Program-made: the position numbers and the translations under genes
Notes under the pieces: generated by a model
Told to the model about the DNA's origin: nothing
Databases searched by the model: none
What the model saw: the letters and a program-made list of their open reading frames with translations, nothing else
Source: Archivesica marissinica
Taxonomy: Eukaryota > Mollusca > Bivalvia > Venerida > Vesicomyidae
NCBI GenBank assembly: GCA_014843695.1
Contig: CM026403.1
Location: 43,927,516-43,991,515, forward strand
Reading direction: 5' to 3'
Length of the DNA stretch: 64,000 bases
In this document: positions 1 through 12,708 of the stretch, one piece after another
Numbering within the stretch: position 1 is the first letter of the stretch
How the letters are laid out: every line of letters begins with the position of its first letter

Positions 1-2201
1 AAGTAGATTATGCAAATTACCCTGACATTGTATTGCTTCAATAAAACAGGACTTGCGGTCGGCAGATTATCTGCTCAATTACTGTATCAACCGCCAATGT
101 TTCTTTTCTTCAATGGATCAACAGATTTACACTACTTTAAACCCGAGATCTCATTGATACATTGAAAGAAAAGAAAAATTTCTTTTCACATGTTGATTCG
201 CTGGTTCCTAAATCAATGATGCATCAATTCGGCGTTGTATAATAAGCGTGGTAACATTAACACTACATTGTATGTAAACAAATGGCCGTTTATGAGCAGA
301 AATGGCTTGTTTGAAGGTTTTTGAGAAAAACGTTATCATTATTGCCTTCGTTAATCGATACCTTTATTTTATTCATGTTCCAGGATTGAAATTAGTAGCA
401 CTATGGGTAATTATAGCGTCTTGAGGCCTGATTTCATTTGTTCCTTCTATTAATTGTTAGCTACTGCAAATCTAGAAATGATAACATATTGGTTGTTATT
501 GCAAATCTTCAAAAAATACGAAAGTGCAGACACTCGGGTAAAATAATATACAGCATCGATTATAGCTCCAGGAAAGTGGCAAAAGAGTTTAAACCCAGAA
601 GGACCCAGATACAGTCATGGAGAACTAAGACAATAACATGTGAATACACAACACAAATGTATACAACATAAATATAAAGATTTAGTCGTCAAGTTGGGCG
701 ATCAACGTTAGACATGTTTGTCTGATGTGAGTTCCCTCCGTTAAAAGGTCACATTCAGTAAGCAGCCAAAAATGGCCTGTCCCTCACTGGCTGCTTAATG
801 GAAGTTTTACTGTAGTCACCTCCCCTGAAAAAGTGTGCAACCATTAAAGATACCCCCAACCTACCTTCAAATCTCACAAAAAACTATTCAAATGTCATAT
901 TTCATATTCTGTTACTTTGCATAGGATATTAACTGTAATATTGACGGACAATGAAATGCTTGGATCTTCCAACTGTCCATGTGAACAAATTATTGCATAC
1001 CCCCCACACATTTCGTTTAAGTGATAAATACATTATTTTCATGTGGTATTGTTGATATCTCACTAATACATTTCTTAGCTAGCAAGCATTCAATTTTCCT
1101 ATGTACAAATGATCGGTTATCTAGGGGGCGATTTATTATAGTTCAAGACCGCATTGCTTGACACAAGAGTTAAAAGGTATAATTGTTCCACTACCATTTT
1201 GAATGGTACATATTTAAATGGTAATTTGTATTTATTCTCTGCAACATATATCTGTTTATCCGTGTCTCCAAAACTATTGCTCAGATATCCCAAAGAGGAC
1301 GTGATTACATGCCCTCATGCCGTGTTTGCATCACAACTGTCGAGCTATCATATGTTACATGCGTGTATGTACACGCACATGCATTGTCACCTGCATCAGT
1401 TGGTATTCAATAAAACTGTGTATCAATACAACCGGAGGGTCGCCATACGACCATACACCATACTGTGCGACCACAAAAACAACATACAATATACACTCAT
1501 CAATTGTATGCACATATATATTAGAAATGTAGAGCCCATATACAATGCATGTTGAATCATATATAGATATCTGCTGCTGCGTGCACCTTAGGTGTTATTT
1601 TAATTATCAAATTAATTGCATTAAACCAAAGTTTAAACTACAAGCCGTATATGTGATTCATGATACGTTATGACAATTACATGTTTGTTTACAACCAACC
1701 CATGTTAAGCAGGCATTAAAAGAAAATGGAAAGATAGACAGAAGGTTTCTATTAAATGATATAGACATATTATTGTCAAAATGAATAATCAGTGGTATGA
1801 AGGCAGTAGCTGCCACATAATAGTGGTTGTTGCAATGTCATTGATTGTGAATATATGTGAAGATGACCATTAACACATGTTAATATAAACTTGTTTTGAG
1901 GGCTAAATGTGTAACTGTAATACGTATCATCTTGCTAAATGCACTGTCATACAAACGATACACATCCACCATTCAGGTCTGCCGAAGCTAATTATTCATT
2001 AGGAAACACGCACGCACGCACACACACATGTACACAAGTATCCAATAATGAAATATAATTATGTCCTATGGAAATATCATAATTTCAGCAAAGTGAAACA
2101 AAAATACAACATCTACAGTATGTTCATATACAACTTAAACATCAATTTTACATTCAGAAATAAAAACATGAATTGAATACTGACTTTATAACACGTATGC
2201 C
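1..2201. other. Non-coding DNA, no gene seen
   Basis: No reading frame here has recognisable domains; the short open frames are low-complexity and lack a credible coding pattern. A short CA/CG-rich microsatellite lies near 2007-2029. The stretch probably belongs to a large intron of the Rab gene whose first visible exon is at 6466, because the upstream GTPase exons (P-loop and switch regions) are not found in the window. That placement is inference. Confidence 0.5.
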
Positions 2202-3710
2202 ACCCTGACACTTGCACGATTTTTGTCCCCGCAATGGCGCGCAATTGGTCATGGCAAGGCGTGCCATTTCAGTGCTTCCCAGCCGAGCGTGATGCAGTGT
2301 TTGCGGCCTGTTCGTGCACTGTACACGGATAAGTAACACACTATACGCAATTCACGACCAAACATTGGCCGCATTGACACGCTATGGCAATACTTGTTTA
2401 CGCATATGTTATGTATTGTTTGCGCATTGTTCACGTCTACCGTACCGCATTGTTCCGCAGTGTCACGCACGACACGTATAGTTCCCGCTGTTTTCCCGCA
2501 TCGCCACGCATTGCTCCGACGACTTCGTGCATGTCTGAAGTCATCGAGGCAATTGTTGGTCACGCTTTGTCCCGCTTGGCGGCACGCTACATATATGTGT
2601 AGGTTTCACACCTAGCTTCATTCCTCGACTGGCTGTGGGCGATACATAATGCAGAATACCAGAGACAGTGATATTGCAGAACAGAGAAGGTGCCTATAAT
2701 TGGGAGCTGCAGGACTATCACTTCTTGAAGAGCTGGAGAAAAGGCAGCAAGAGGAAGAGCATGAGAAAGAAGAGACAACCCCAACTAGAAGAAGGAAAGC
2801 AAGGATAATGTGGGCTAGAGAATGGTTGGCTAGAAGACATGTGTTCGGACATTATGATCAGCTATTGGCAGAACTCCACAAGGAAGATCTAATAGCCTAC
2901 ACGAATTACCGGAGAATTACACCTGACCTGTTCCAAGAGATGATGGATAAGTTAACCCCTTACCTTCAGACACATACCACATTCATGAGACGACCGCTTG
3001 AAGTTGGACTCAAGCTGGCTGCCAACCACCGCTTCCTAGCCACTGGAAATTCCTATGCAAGTCTACATTACAGCTTTAGAGTTGAAGCAAGTACAATCTG
3101 CAAGTTCTTACCAGAGGTGTGCAGAGCCATCATTTGGGGTCTACAAGGATGAAGTGCTCAGCTGCCCCAAAACTGAAGAGGAGTGGAAGGAGATTGCTGA
3201 GAAGTACAGCTCCAGATGGAACTACCACAACTGTCTTGGGGCCCTATACGGCAAGCACGTTGTTGTGAAGAAGACACCCAAATCAGACTCGTTCTATTAT
3301 AACTACAAGGGCTTCCACAGCATTGTACTCATGGCAGTTGCAGATGCTGGGTATAAGTTCTTGTATGTTGATATTGGGGCAGAGGGTGGAGACACATGGA
3401 AGAACTGTACATTGCATGATGTTGTAGAAGAGAACAGAGCCGGACTGCCTGAACTCGTTTAGTGGATTCAAATGGTAAGCATTGGCACGCACCGTCGGCA
3501 GTGTTTGCGTGAGGTTGCGCAGTGATCACGCATGGTTCACGCGAGTGGTACGAACATTAATGCGTGCCAACATTTTGAACATTTTAAAATTATAGCTAGG
3601 ACATGGCACGCACCCCGCACCATTCACACACTCCTCACTCTAGTTCACGAATCATTGGCACGGCGAAATGAGTGTCATTGCGCGGAGAGAAGTCGTGCAA
3701 ATGTCAGTGT
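2202..3710 (+). mobile_element. Decayed PIF/Harbinger DNA transposon
   Basis: A transposase remnant is bracketed by imperfect terminal inverted repeats of about 36 bp. The left arm is 2202-2237 and the right arm 3675-3710; both share the core TTGCACGA and CGCAATG, with roughly 29 of 36 positions matching when inverted. Subterminal DNA on both sides is rich in GCACGC-type words. No clear 3-bp target duplication is visible, so the outer ends may be off by a few bases. Confidence 0.6.
2649..3462 (+). pseudogene. HARBI1-like (PIF/Harbinger) transposase, broken
   Basis: The frame starts at ATG 2649, hits a TAA at 2697-2699, continues in the same frame to about 3150 and then shifts by one base. 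The first part is a charged N-terminus followed by WAREWLARRHVFGHYDQL and RITPDLFQEMMDKLTPYL, typical of the helical region before the nuclease of HARBI1-like proteins. The second part carries NYHNCLGALYGKHVVVK and YNYKGFHSIVLMAVADAGY, the usual GAIDGKH and KGFHSI blocks. The catalytic Asp of the first block is Tyr here. The frame ends before the last acidic catalytic region. Nonsense codon, frameshift, lost catalytic residue and truncation together make this an inactive copy. Intact relatives are about 350-400 residues. Confidence 0.8.
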
Positions 3711-3732
3711 AGCTGTATTCACATTTTTCTGC

Positions 3733-4180
3733 TTCACCAACGTAATTGATGAGTTCATTGATAGTTGTAGTAGCTATGATCTGTTCCTTCAAGTAGCACC
3801 AGAGTAACAAATCCAAAGGACTCAACTCATTGCCGGCAATTCAGTCTCTTGGGCGATATCAGGGTTTCACTAATGGTTTCTGCTAACCAGGAAAGCACAA
3901 TTCTAGCAGTGCGTGGAGCAACACCATCTTGTTAAACTATATAACTCTCCGTTTGCAAGTTCTGGTAGGATTATAGATCGAAGAATTCTCAGATATCGTA
4001 GAACTATGGCCCGATTACACCACTACTGCTGAACACAGCACACACAATTATCTTTTCACCGTGCACATGAATTTCTGTACCATAGCCAGTATGTGTATTT
4101 ACATGGTTGTGTAGCGCATCTGGTCGTATGAACAAACCATCATTTATTAACACCAAGACAGCAAATGCGATCCTCGACTC
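3733..4180 (-). pseudogene. Tc1/mariner (IS630-type) transposase fragment
   Basis: Reading the minus strand in shifting frames gives the hallmarks of a DDE_3 transposase: HVNTHTGYGTEIHVHGEKI, then a VIGP block, RSIILPELANGELY, the QDGVAPRTARIVLSWLAETI block that holds the second catalytic Asp, and PLDLLLWCYLKEQ near the third. A TAA replaces the codon before QDG, and there are at least two frameshifts. It abuts the right end of the Harbinger element, so one element probably inserted beside or into the other. Only the C-terminal half of a transposase is represented. Confidence 0.65.
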
Positions 4181-6465
4181 ATGTCTCTTACTTTAAGATA
4201 CTGCAATAAATAAATATTTTATATTACAGAGGCTAAAGTATTTCCATTCCCATCCCAAACCTCAACCTTGGCCTGAACAGAGCATTTGTAAAGCATTAAT
4301 CGTAAAATAAATACCCTTTTATTGATCAATAAAAAGACACCCACCCAATTTCAAGGAGTGTTTGTTCCATTAGGTCGTTTTGCCATACATGCGATTTTCA
4401 AATCCCCTATGGAAGAGGCCTGTTCTATAGTTTTCAAAGGCAATATTACTTTGAGTTATCTACGCCAAATATCACGCGACTGTATTCCATGTACGCACCT
4501 GTATTGGCGGGGCCAGGTCAAAATATGTTTTACAAATCCATAATTGGTTGCTTACATAATCTTGCCACATCTTAAGAAAAATGGACTGAGGAAACGGCTG
4601 TCTGGTAATCTTGGGCGATGTTTTGTTTTATTATGGTAATTTGGGAGAGAGGTCTTTTAGAGATTTTACGGTGGAGAAGAATGCAAAATGTACTAAAAAA
4701 ACTTACGGTGGTTCACGTACTGGCTCTTGTAAAATGCGATGTAATGTTGAAGCAATCAAGTAAGCAACCTTGCAATATACTGGTGAAACACTAAAATATA
4801 TACAGTGCTCCAACAGTATTCTACGGGGGAAATACCCTGTACTCTCTATTCAGTCTTTGTATCTCAATTTTCCATAAATCCACCCTAATCTGTATATCTC
4901 CATACTATTCCATATTCACAGAACTTAAATGAGTACACATCCCCACAGCAATGTTTTTGTTATTTAACTGAGTATTATCGCCCACCTAACGTTGACCCAG
5001 AATAGGCACACAATATGACATCACTTATGTGTACCACTTTTCACTGCGTGGAAATTTATCGAGGTCTTTCGGTGGGTAATTTCCAAATGGCGCTTTGTGA
5101 TTTATATTCATTTCCCGTTGTTTGAGGGGTGTTTAACCACATAAGGTTGAAATGTTATAAATTAAGCCACAAAAAGCCTTGTATCCCATATCCTAGGATC
5201 CACCACCTCTATGATTTATGTTAAAAAGGATAGAGGTACAAGGATCGAAGGTGTGGGGGGTCCTAGGATAGATGTGCAAGGATCGAAGGTTTTTGGTGTG
5301 GCTTGTACCTCTAATCCAAGATACCCACCTCTATAATTTATATTTTACACGTTTACTATAGAAGGTGGGGTCCTTTCCGTTCCTAGGATAGAGGTACAAG
5401 GCTTTTGGTGGCTTATATCTCTATCCTAAGGTCGCCCCCCATACATTGTTTTCAAATTATAGCGGTACAAGGCTTTTGGTGGCTTTGGATAAGACTTCAT
5501 GCCCCTGTGCTCGGCATCTTGCTCCATACCTAGTATTACTAAATTTTAATAACGTTGATCACCAGCGTGGGAGGGCAACACCTTGTGTTTTTCACCACTG
5601 TAGGCCTACATGCAACACACATTTCTATATCTATTATTGCATAGCCTGTTCCGGAGACACAATTTATATTTTATACTAGAGTGAACATGAACATTTACTG
5701 CATATTCTATATACATATATATATTGACCGGGAGAATAGCTGAAATATTGACATTAAAATGTCTCGTAATGCGTTGACCCGCTATTTTCGACAAAGGACT
5801 ATGGTATCTTACGATAGAGACACTTTGCTGAGCCGTGCATATGTTATCCTCTCTACAATACACATGCACATGTTTAAGAACTTGTGACCCGACCCATTTG
5901 CCATTATCGATGTTGTTGTTTGTGGTGTATTATATTATTGTATGTGTACTTGTATTGGCAATAAAATATGTTTAAACTAAACTGGTTAATCGCTTAGGTT
6001 GGCTAAGCCTGCCCAGGAAAACATGTCTAAGTCCCCGCGAGGGGTTTGACATTAAAGGAACATACATACGGGGAAAATGAAACAAAGTTGTAGTATGAAT
6101 TATGATGCCAAAAAAACGAAAAACAAAACCGGCCCTGGAGATAATGATCTTATGACATTATTTCATTGTAAATTAGTAAGAATAACATTTTAATGAAACA
6201 CTTAAAAATATCTGAGGTTTATATATTAGGTGGGATTAGTTATCATGTCATAGAGAAATATGAAAACGTTTCCACATATGTTGTCTATAGTAGCATCGTT
6301 TACTCGACAAAACAATATCAGATGGGTTGCTATGGAATCCGTTAACAGTAGTCTGCTAAAGAGTTTAATAGCTATTAAGACAACTGTCCTACAATATGGT
6401 AAATGATCACGTTTATTAGTGTGGTATCCTGTTATGTAAAGTCAATTTTAGTAAATTTATTTCAG
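4181..6465. other. Non-coding; degenerate local repeat at 5165-5480
   Basis: No gene was recognised. Between about 5165 and 5480 the phrases GGATAGAGGTACAAGG and CCTAGGAT recur several times in both orientations, suggesting a small decayed repeat. Around 5920-6055 there is a piece resembling a SINE 3' tail (AATAAAATATG, then CCCGCGAGGGG). The remainder shows nothing I can assign. Confidence 0.4.
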
Positions 6466-6537
6466 GGGATAGTGGTGTATGACATAACGTCGGAAGCATC
6501 ATTCCAGGAGGCTCGAATCCTGCTAAAAGGCAAGAAG
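6466..6537 (+). CDS. Rab-family small GTPase, internal exon
   Basis: The exon encodes GIVVYDITSEASFQEARILL plus four more residues, phase 0 at both ends. The acceptor is TTTATTTCAG and the donor GTATGT. The VVYDIT block is the strand after switch II that is characteristic of Rab GTPases (RabF4 region). Rabs cycle between GTP and GDP and direct vesicle traffic on cytosolic membrane faces. The preceding exons with the P-loop and WDTAGQE are not in the window. Only about 16 residues would separate the SF of this exon from LVGNK of the next, versus roughly 19-21 in typical Rabs, so a short exon could be missing or the loop is short. Which Rab subfamily it is cannot be told from this piece. Confidence 0.8.
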
Positions 6538-6947
6538 GTATGTAGTCTGTTCAAATATAGGGTTGTGAACCTTACTATAATATACAGCAGCCCTATCTTC
6601 ATTATATTGATTACAGTTGACTAAAAATGACTTAAGCGCGAATCAATATGTCCAATTTCCATAATGTTATGTTTGAGTCGTTGGTAATAAGTATGACCAG
6701 ATGGAGATGTGTTGGCCATTTCAGTTTGTTATTGTTAAAATTCGTGTTGGACAACTTCAACAAGAAGAAGTTATACATGTATTGGTTTATACAGATATTA
6801 CAAGACCTGCCTTGTTTTTACCTGATTGAACTTTGTTTTGTACAGCAATTGTCCTTGTATGTATCACATGTATCAATGATACAAACTAAGTTATATGCAG
6901 GAGCCTAATTTAGAAATAGAGTTGTCCTCCGTCAAATTCTAATTACT

Positions 6948-7175
6948 CTGCCTCCGTGGTCGAGTGCTTACGGTCGCTAACGTGTCACCAGTGATGGTCA
7001 CGGGTTCGAACTCCGCTCAGACAGTGTCTCTTTATATGAAAAAGTTGACATTTTCATAGGGAGGTTGGTGCACTACGTACTGTTTAACCACTAGAGCCTG
7101 TCCAGGAAAGGTGTTGTTATGTAATCTGCCCGTCACTCAAATGGGCAACTGTAGCGATGTTAAATAAACATAAGT
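6948..7175 (+). mobile_element. tRNA-derived SINE, family B (Leu/Ser-type head)
   Basis: The head CTCCGTGGTCGAGTGCTTAC followed by GGGTTCGAACTCC gives A- and B-box-like RNA polymerase III promoter motifs with a long variable arm, as in type-II tRNAs. The body has TGAAAAAGTTGACATTTTC and GAGCCTGTCCAGGAAAGGTG, and it ends in an AATAAACATAAG tail. A second copy with the same head and body lies at 43380-43655. Confidence 0.75.
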
Positions 7176-7489
7176 AAATGAGCCTGCATATGGCATATCT
7201 ACAATGGCTGTAAATGATCTAAAATATATCATTTGTCAATGATGCATTTCAGTTTTTCGCTTTAGTTTAACAATTTGTACATAGATCGTCACATAAAATT
7301 ATACTATTCTGTCTAATATTTGAATATATTTGATACTTACATGAACAGTTAAATGTGGCCAACTTTAAATAACTATCACGAACATTAGTTCTTGACTCTG
7401 CTCTAGGCCTCCGAAAAATGTAAATCCGAAACAACTATGACTGATATGTAATGAAATTTACTCTGAAATAAACATAGTACCGTATTTAG

Positions 7490-8336
7490 CTGTGTATAGT
7501 GCGCACATTTCTTACTGAAATCCTCATTCATTTTATCTACTGCGCATTATACACCAGTACAGACATCAGGACATTTTTTTCCGGACCAAAATTTCGTGAA
7601 AAAACTGAAATTCGACCCGAACGGCCCACAGTCATTCTATAAGTTGTTACATTCGACAATCGTTATAAACTAGCTATTAAAACCAGTTGCCGATAGTCTA
7701 TATAAATAAATCAAATGAATAAGACCACAAAATTAGCATATATTTCGTTTATTTTGGCAAACTTTGATGAATTTAATTGAAAAGGTAAATGCATAAAAAA
7801 ATGGCGATTTGATAACATCACGTGGTTTTATCGTATGTAATATTTCCCGTACTTTTCGCGTACTTCGCCGTACAATGTACAATGCATTGCATAAAAAAAA
7901 AAATTTTTTGGCTGCAGTATTTCAATTGATTGTAGCGATAATTAATTTCGACAAACCTTTCACAATGGGTCCCAGTTAATTAGGTAGGCTTCACGTGTTG
8001 AGAAGTTTGAGCATCTGCTGACATGTTTGAGAACGTGTTGAGATGTTTGAGAACGTGTTGAGATGTTTGAGAACGTGTTGAGATGTTTGAGAAGTGTCGA
8101 GAAATTTGAGCAGGTGTGCCCGAGTGCGATGAGGTATATCTCGAGTGATTAATATAAGTTGTAAAAATCACGGAGCACAATTTTTAGCGATTTTTGAGAA
8201 ATGTTAAATTTTGACTTGGAAAATTGCGTTTTTCACGTGCGCAGTATACATAGGAACTCAGTTTTTCCGCCGATTTTCGTGCCAGATCGTGGGTGCGCAC
8301 TATACACGGTAGCGCACTATACACAGCTAAATACGG
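7490..8336 (+). mobile_element. TA-inserting MITE, copy 1 (uninterrupted)
   Basis: Terminal inverted repeats begin CCGTATTTAGCTGTGTATAG and end in its complement, flanked by TA on both sides (7488-7489 and 8337-8338), as for Tc1/mariner-type MITEs. There is no coding capacity. Internally it contains a 20-bp tandem repeat (8021-8095). At 8141-8165 it also has the string TGATTAATATAAGTTGTAAA, which matches SINE 3' tails elsewhere in the window. A second copy at 34321-36755 is interrupted by a piggyBac derivative at exactly the TTAA present here near 8150. Confidence 0.8.
8021..8095 (+). repeat. 20-bp tandem repeat inside the MITE
   Basis: The unit GTTTGAGAACGTGTTGAGAT is repeated nearly perfectly three to four times, ending in a degenerate unit. 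The second MITE copy carries only one or two diverged units, so the expansion is specific to this copy. Confidence 0.8.
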
Positions 8337-8338
8337 TA

Positions 8339-9740
8339 TATACAATATCCTTATATAGCTACGGGTGTTAATTTCATCTGGTCCATAATCATCTATACAA
8401 AACTGATAGTATCAAATAAAGAACAAACTCAGTCTGCAGTTTGCGAGGGGACGCTTCTATTTTAGGAAACATATACACAAAGGCGATATTCTAATTTATT
8501 TACATGTTCTGCAATCGGTGGCCGTATCGCCCAGGTAAAACCAGAGAGAAAACCCCAATTTTGATAGGAAAAAGTAAAACCTCTGGAACCCTTTGTCACC
8601 GTTACCGGCAAGCGAGCGTACTGACCCCATAGTAATACCTCCTAGATGTGGGTCCCCATCCTTGCAAAACATTTAAATAACAATAACATGCAAAGTACAT
8701 CAATAATCAATGATACATATAAAATGTCCATTATGTACCTTGAACATCTCTCATAGGCATTGAATTTGAAATTTTTGGGTGTGTGTTCCCTCGACGAGAA
8801 GCGGTCGCTAAAACTGATTTACAAAGCACGGAGCTCTCGAACAATAACTCTCGAATCATTCGAGTATAACATAACAAGTTTTGTTATCAATTCCGATTGG
8901 ACAAAAATACTCGACTATACGATGAAACGTCGAGTATTAGTAAGTAGTGCGACAATAAATATTTAACGAATAGCGAACCATATTGAATGTTCTGTTTATT
9001 ATATTGAAAACATACCTTCAATCGTGTTTATATGTAGTCTGACTTATTATTAGGACACATATTAGGATATAATGTAGTGCGGCAAAAAGCAGTGACAATG
9101 CTGAATATATAAGCGAATACATGCTATATAGTTCATTAATATTTCTCAGTAAACTATGATGGTTATAAATACAAATATACTTTCCTATTATGTGTGTGGC
9201 TTTTCTAAATAGGCGGTAGCTTGCCTTATAAGAACTATCCGACAGCTCATTGGCTGAAAATAATGTGAGTTTGGATACTTTCTCAAAAAAAACTCACTAA
9301 TGCATGATTATTTAATACAATGAAATATTTAAACATTGCATGAAGGGACATGATCTAGGTAGGCTTCACATGATTATTTGGTGTATATTTTAGAATATAC
9401 AAACAAATTCAGTTTAGTACTGTGTCTGATTGAAAATTACTGGTGTGTTTGATTTCTGATTCCACTAAAATGTGATCCTATAATTATGATACCTATTAGT
9501 TAGTTCTAGACACAAGTCCACTGGCATGTGTGTATGGACTATGCCAGAAGAGGAACACGATCTCTACTATACAGGAAATCTACATAACATGTCTTAGTGG
9601 TGACTGTCACCTCGACTTATTCATGCTAGCATTTAAGTTCAGTTTCACAATCTATTTAATGCTTACTGTTTGTGAAAGCATGACTATGTCACTAACCAAG
9701 ATCTCTGATATACATGTATGCACATATTGTATTTTTTCAG
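8339..9740. other. Intronic non-coding DNA
   Basis: The region lies between two Rab exons. No open frame with a coding pattern, no transposon ends and no tandem repeats of note were found. Confidence 0.5.
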
Positions 9741-9818
9741 GTGTTGAAGTGTGTCCTTGTAGGAAATAAGATTGATAAGGCGGATGAAAGACAAGTAAGC
9801 AGAGAGAGAGGAGAACAG
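9741..9818 (+). CDS. Rab-family small GTPase, exon with G4 motif
   Basis: The exon encodes VLKCVLVGNKIDKADERQVS followed by RERGEQ, phase 0 at both ends. The acceptor TATTTTTTCAG and donor GTAAAT agree with consensus. NKID is the G4 guanine-specificity motif (NKxD), and the RQVS..RGE segment after it is typical of Rab8/Rab10/Rab1-type proteins. It joins in frame with 6466-6537 upstream and with 49727-49813 downstream. The intron that follows is about 39.9 kb. Confidence 0.85.
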
Positions 9819-10651
9819 GTAAATATACCACGTGAAACAAATAACATCATATTTTACTTTTCTACAACTGTATGGAACTTTGAAACGTTGTATGCACATC
9901 CGATGACTAATTAGCTACACTCACAGTAAGTCCCCAGCCCCATTTGTGACATTGGAATTGAAATATGGCCATCAATAGTCCAACTTCAGAAATTATTTAT
10001 GCATAAAACAATTAATGAAATCAGTCAAAGTTATAGCTCTGAAACTGTACAAACACATATGAAGACTAAATCTTTAAACCCACAGTAAGTCCCTACATCC
10101 AAGAATGACATTGACTTGATATTTGTCAATTCGTTGGATGGCATAAAATACATTTTGTCTTTTATGGAATCTGCACTTATACAGGCTAGACATCATTGGG
10201 ACGATGACCCTGTTTAACAGCCTTGTTTTGCCTATGGAAAACTCACAACATGGCACATTTGGCTTCGGATTATTGTGTATTCCGGCTTTATGGAAAACTC
10301 ACAAAATAGCGACTTTGACGTCGGATTATTGTGTATTGTGTATTACTCTCTATGGAAAACTCACAAAATGGCGACATTGACGTCGCCTCATTGTCCACTA
10401 CAGTCTATGGTGGAAATAAGGTAGGTGTACAATGTTCAAATGATGAGGCTACATATAATTTTAGCAATAAAGTAATTTAACTTATAATATGAGTAAAAAG
10501 CTGAGGCCACCCGTGTACACTTTATGCAGTTCCGACTTTATTGTAGTCAATTTCTCTTTCTATGTGTACATGTATGTTAACCAATAAGGTGTTAATAATT
10601 AATTTATAATCTTGATCGAATATTTATCTTCTCATTTTACACTGTCATTAC
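9819..10651. repeat. Intron start; three ~60-bp repeats at 10234-10394
   Basis: Within this intronic stretch the phrase TATGGAAAACTCACAA recurs three times (about 10234, 10290 and 10350). Each copy is followed by a TGGCGACATTGACGTCG-like segment, a short tandem array. The rest shows nothing recognisable. A short direct repeat at 10639-10651 is the left target duplication of the neighbouring SINE. Confidence 0.6.
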
Positions 10652-10942
10652 ACAGACGGATCTGTAGTCCAGTGGTAACACGCTGGACTGGTAATCCAGG
10701 GATCGCAGGTTCGATCCCCCGTCTGACCCTAATGAAATTAACAGTCTTTCAGATGGGACGTTAAACCGAGGTCTCGTGTCGGTGCTTTACACCGAGCACG
10801 TAAAAGAACCAGAGGAGACTCTGGAATGAGTCTCTGTCTCTGTATCATTGCACTATCCTCCAAAAATCTAAAATGACTAATCTCTTCAGGAGGCGTCGTT
10901 CATATGGGTAACCAGTAGCGACGATAAATAAACGTAAAACAC
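10652..10942 (+). mobile_element. tRNA-derived SINE, family A, full-length
   Basis: The head at 10653-10725 folds as a tRNA. A 7-bp acceptor stem pairs CAGACGG with CCGTCTG, the anticodon arm CTGGACTGGTAATCCAG has a GGT anticodon (Thr-like), and GGTTCGATCCC forms the B box. The body contains CTTTCAGATGGGACGTTAAA, ACCAGAGGAGACTCTGG and TCTTCAGGAGGCGTCG. It ends GACGATAAATAAACGTAAAAC. A perfect 13-bp target duplication, ACACTGTCATTAC, flanks it at 10639-10651 and 10943-10955, so this is a complete insertion. Four more copies are at 14061, 19750, 37054 and 50410. Confidence 0.9.
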
Positions 10943-10955
10943 ACACTGTCATTAC

Positions 10956-12708
10956 TCACTATGTCGTCTGTGAATATTGGAAAACGCATATTCACCAATG
11001 TGTATGCAATGGAATGTAGTGTAATACTTGAATGAATGAATGAATTGCACACAGGGACCTATTTACAGAGAATGCACCAATCAGCAGTACAATAGTTACT
11101 ATTAAATCTTCCTTTAGACCATAAGCAGCAAATCAAGTTCATACAATAGCACAACATGCATGCAAGAAATCAAAATTGTCTTATTAAAGATAAATTGTAC
11201 ACAATTTGCTAAGATAATATATGCGTTTTTGCAGAATATTAAAACAGATGTTGACACTAAATCTTATCATGTCATTCATTATCTTATGTGGATTTACGGC
11301 CATTTGAACAATTTTATAACAAAGCTTATCCACGCTTCATCTTCATAGCCCCTAGTTTGATGTCCCCCAAACCTGTCGTGAAACATTGGTATGCTGTCTA
11401 GTTGTGAATATTGTACCCACTATGCTGCCCTTAGCCGACAGTAGATAACGCCAAGACGAGTTATGGTTATCTCTTTAATGGCGTAAACATCTACAAATAG
11501 AAACAAAAAAAACATTGATCAGTTTTGATACTGCGTATAAATATATAATATTGACCTTCGTATAATTCGATGTCATTGCAATGAAGATTTCTGATTTCAT
11601 CGTATTTAAGGAAGGCCGAATTGCCTAACAGAATCATACCCAAATCCCTTACTAATAAGACATGTGACCCGCCATATCAAAATCAGTCGTAAGTCGGGAT
11701 TATCGTAAGGCAGATAATTACATTTTAAGTCAACAAAATGGTATTTTAACAATTTTCAGATTATTGTATAATGGCATTTTATAATCATTTATCTTTATAA
11801 TAAATGTGATAGAAGCACGTATTTGTGTAATTTAAGGCATTAAAAACACATTTTAATTAGCTTGGTGTTAATTGCCATTGTTATTAATCGCAGTGAAACA
11901 ACAGATCTAAGCCGGGTAGGTTGTGTATTCCGATGGCCTTCAATGATACTGTCCCGCGGTTTGGCCCCATGTATTTGGTACCGAAATAAACTAGAGATGA
12001 CGTATTTTCAGCTGATGCTATTTTTGAACTAATATCGTATATGCTTCCAACTAATCGACAGCTTTAATAATACTTCACCTGAATCCAAAAGTTCATTCAT
12101 TTTTTTATAACTGTGACTGAATTCAGCTTTTATGTTTCATAATATTACAAACGAATGTTTAAATGTTCACTGTGAACCAGCTTTTCACCCCTTTTCTAAT
12201 TCAGAGCTGCACACAAGGTTACTTTACTTCCCACAAAAAGCCATAAATTACCCCCTAATCCTTTCCTTAAAAACAACACAACTGATAAGGGGAATTGTGC
12301 TAAAGTAAACATTTTAATTGATCAATGAAACACTGCTACTGTGTACTATGATCCAACTAACAGGATTATATAACAGCAGGTGTCCACTTATGTCCTAGGC
12401 ACTGTCAGATCAAAAGGGTCAATATACAGGGCCATAAAACTAGAATATCTACAAAGACATGGAGATTGCTACATGTACTCTGAAAAGTCAGAATAATAAT
12501 TTTAGGATATATTGGTTTAAGTAAATAATATATAGGGCAATAAAAAATATTTTTAAAAAACATTTTTTTAGTATTTTTTTATTAATTATTATTATTGTAT
12601 TTATACTAGAACAGCTGCAAATCTTAGCAAATCTTTGACAGCCGTTTTCTCGGAATATTACTCGAGTGAAGTCCATTATTCAAATGGTCATAACTTTGGA
12701 CTGAACCG
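10956..12708. other. Intronic non-coding DNA
   Basis: Nothing recognisable was found: no transposon termini, no coding pattern, no strong repeats. Confidence 0.5.

Noticed and set aside
1154..1555. A 133-codon plus frame
   Set aside because: No domain, a TTG start, no splice context and composition like surrounding non-coding DNA.
10653..10725. Functional tRNA-Thr gene
   Set aside because: It folds as a tRNA but is the head of a SINE with a 13-bp target duplication and four sibling copies, so it is not called as a tRNA gene.
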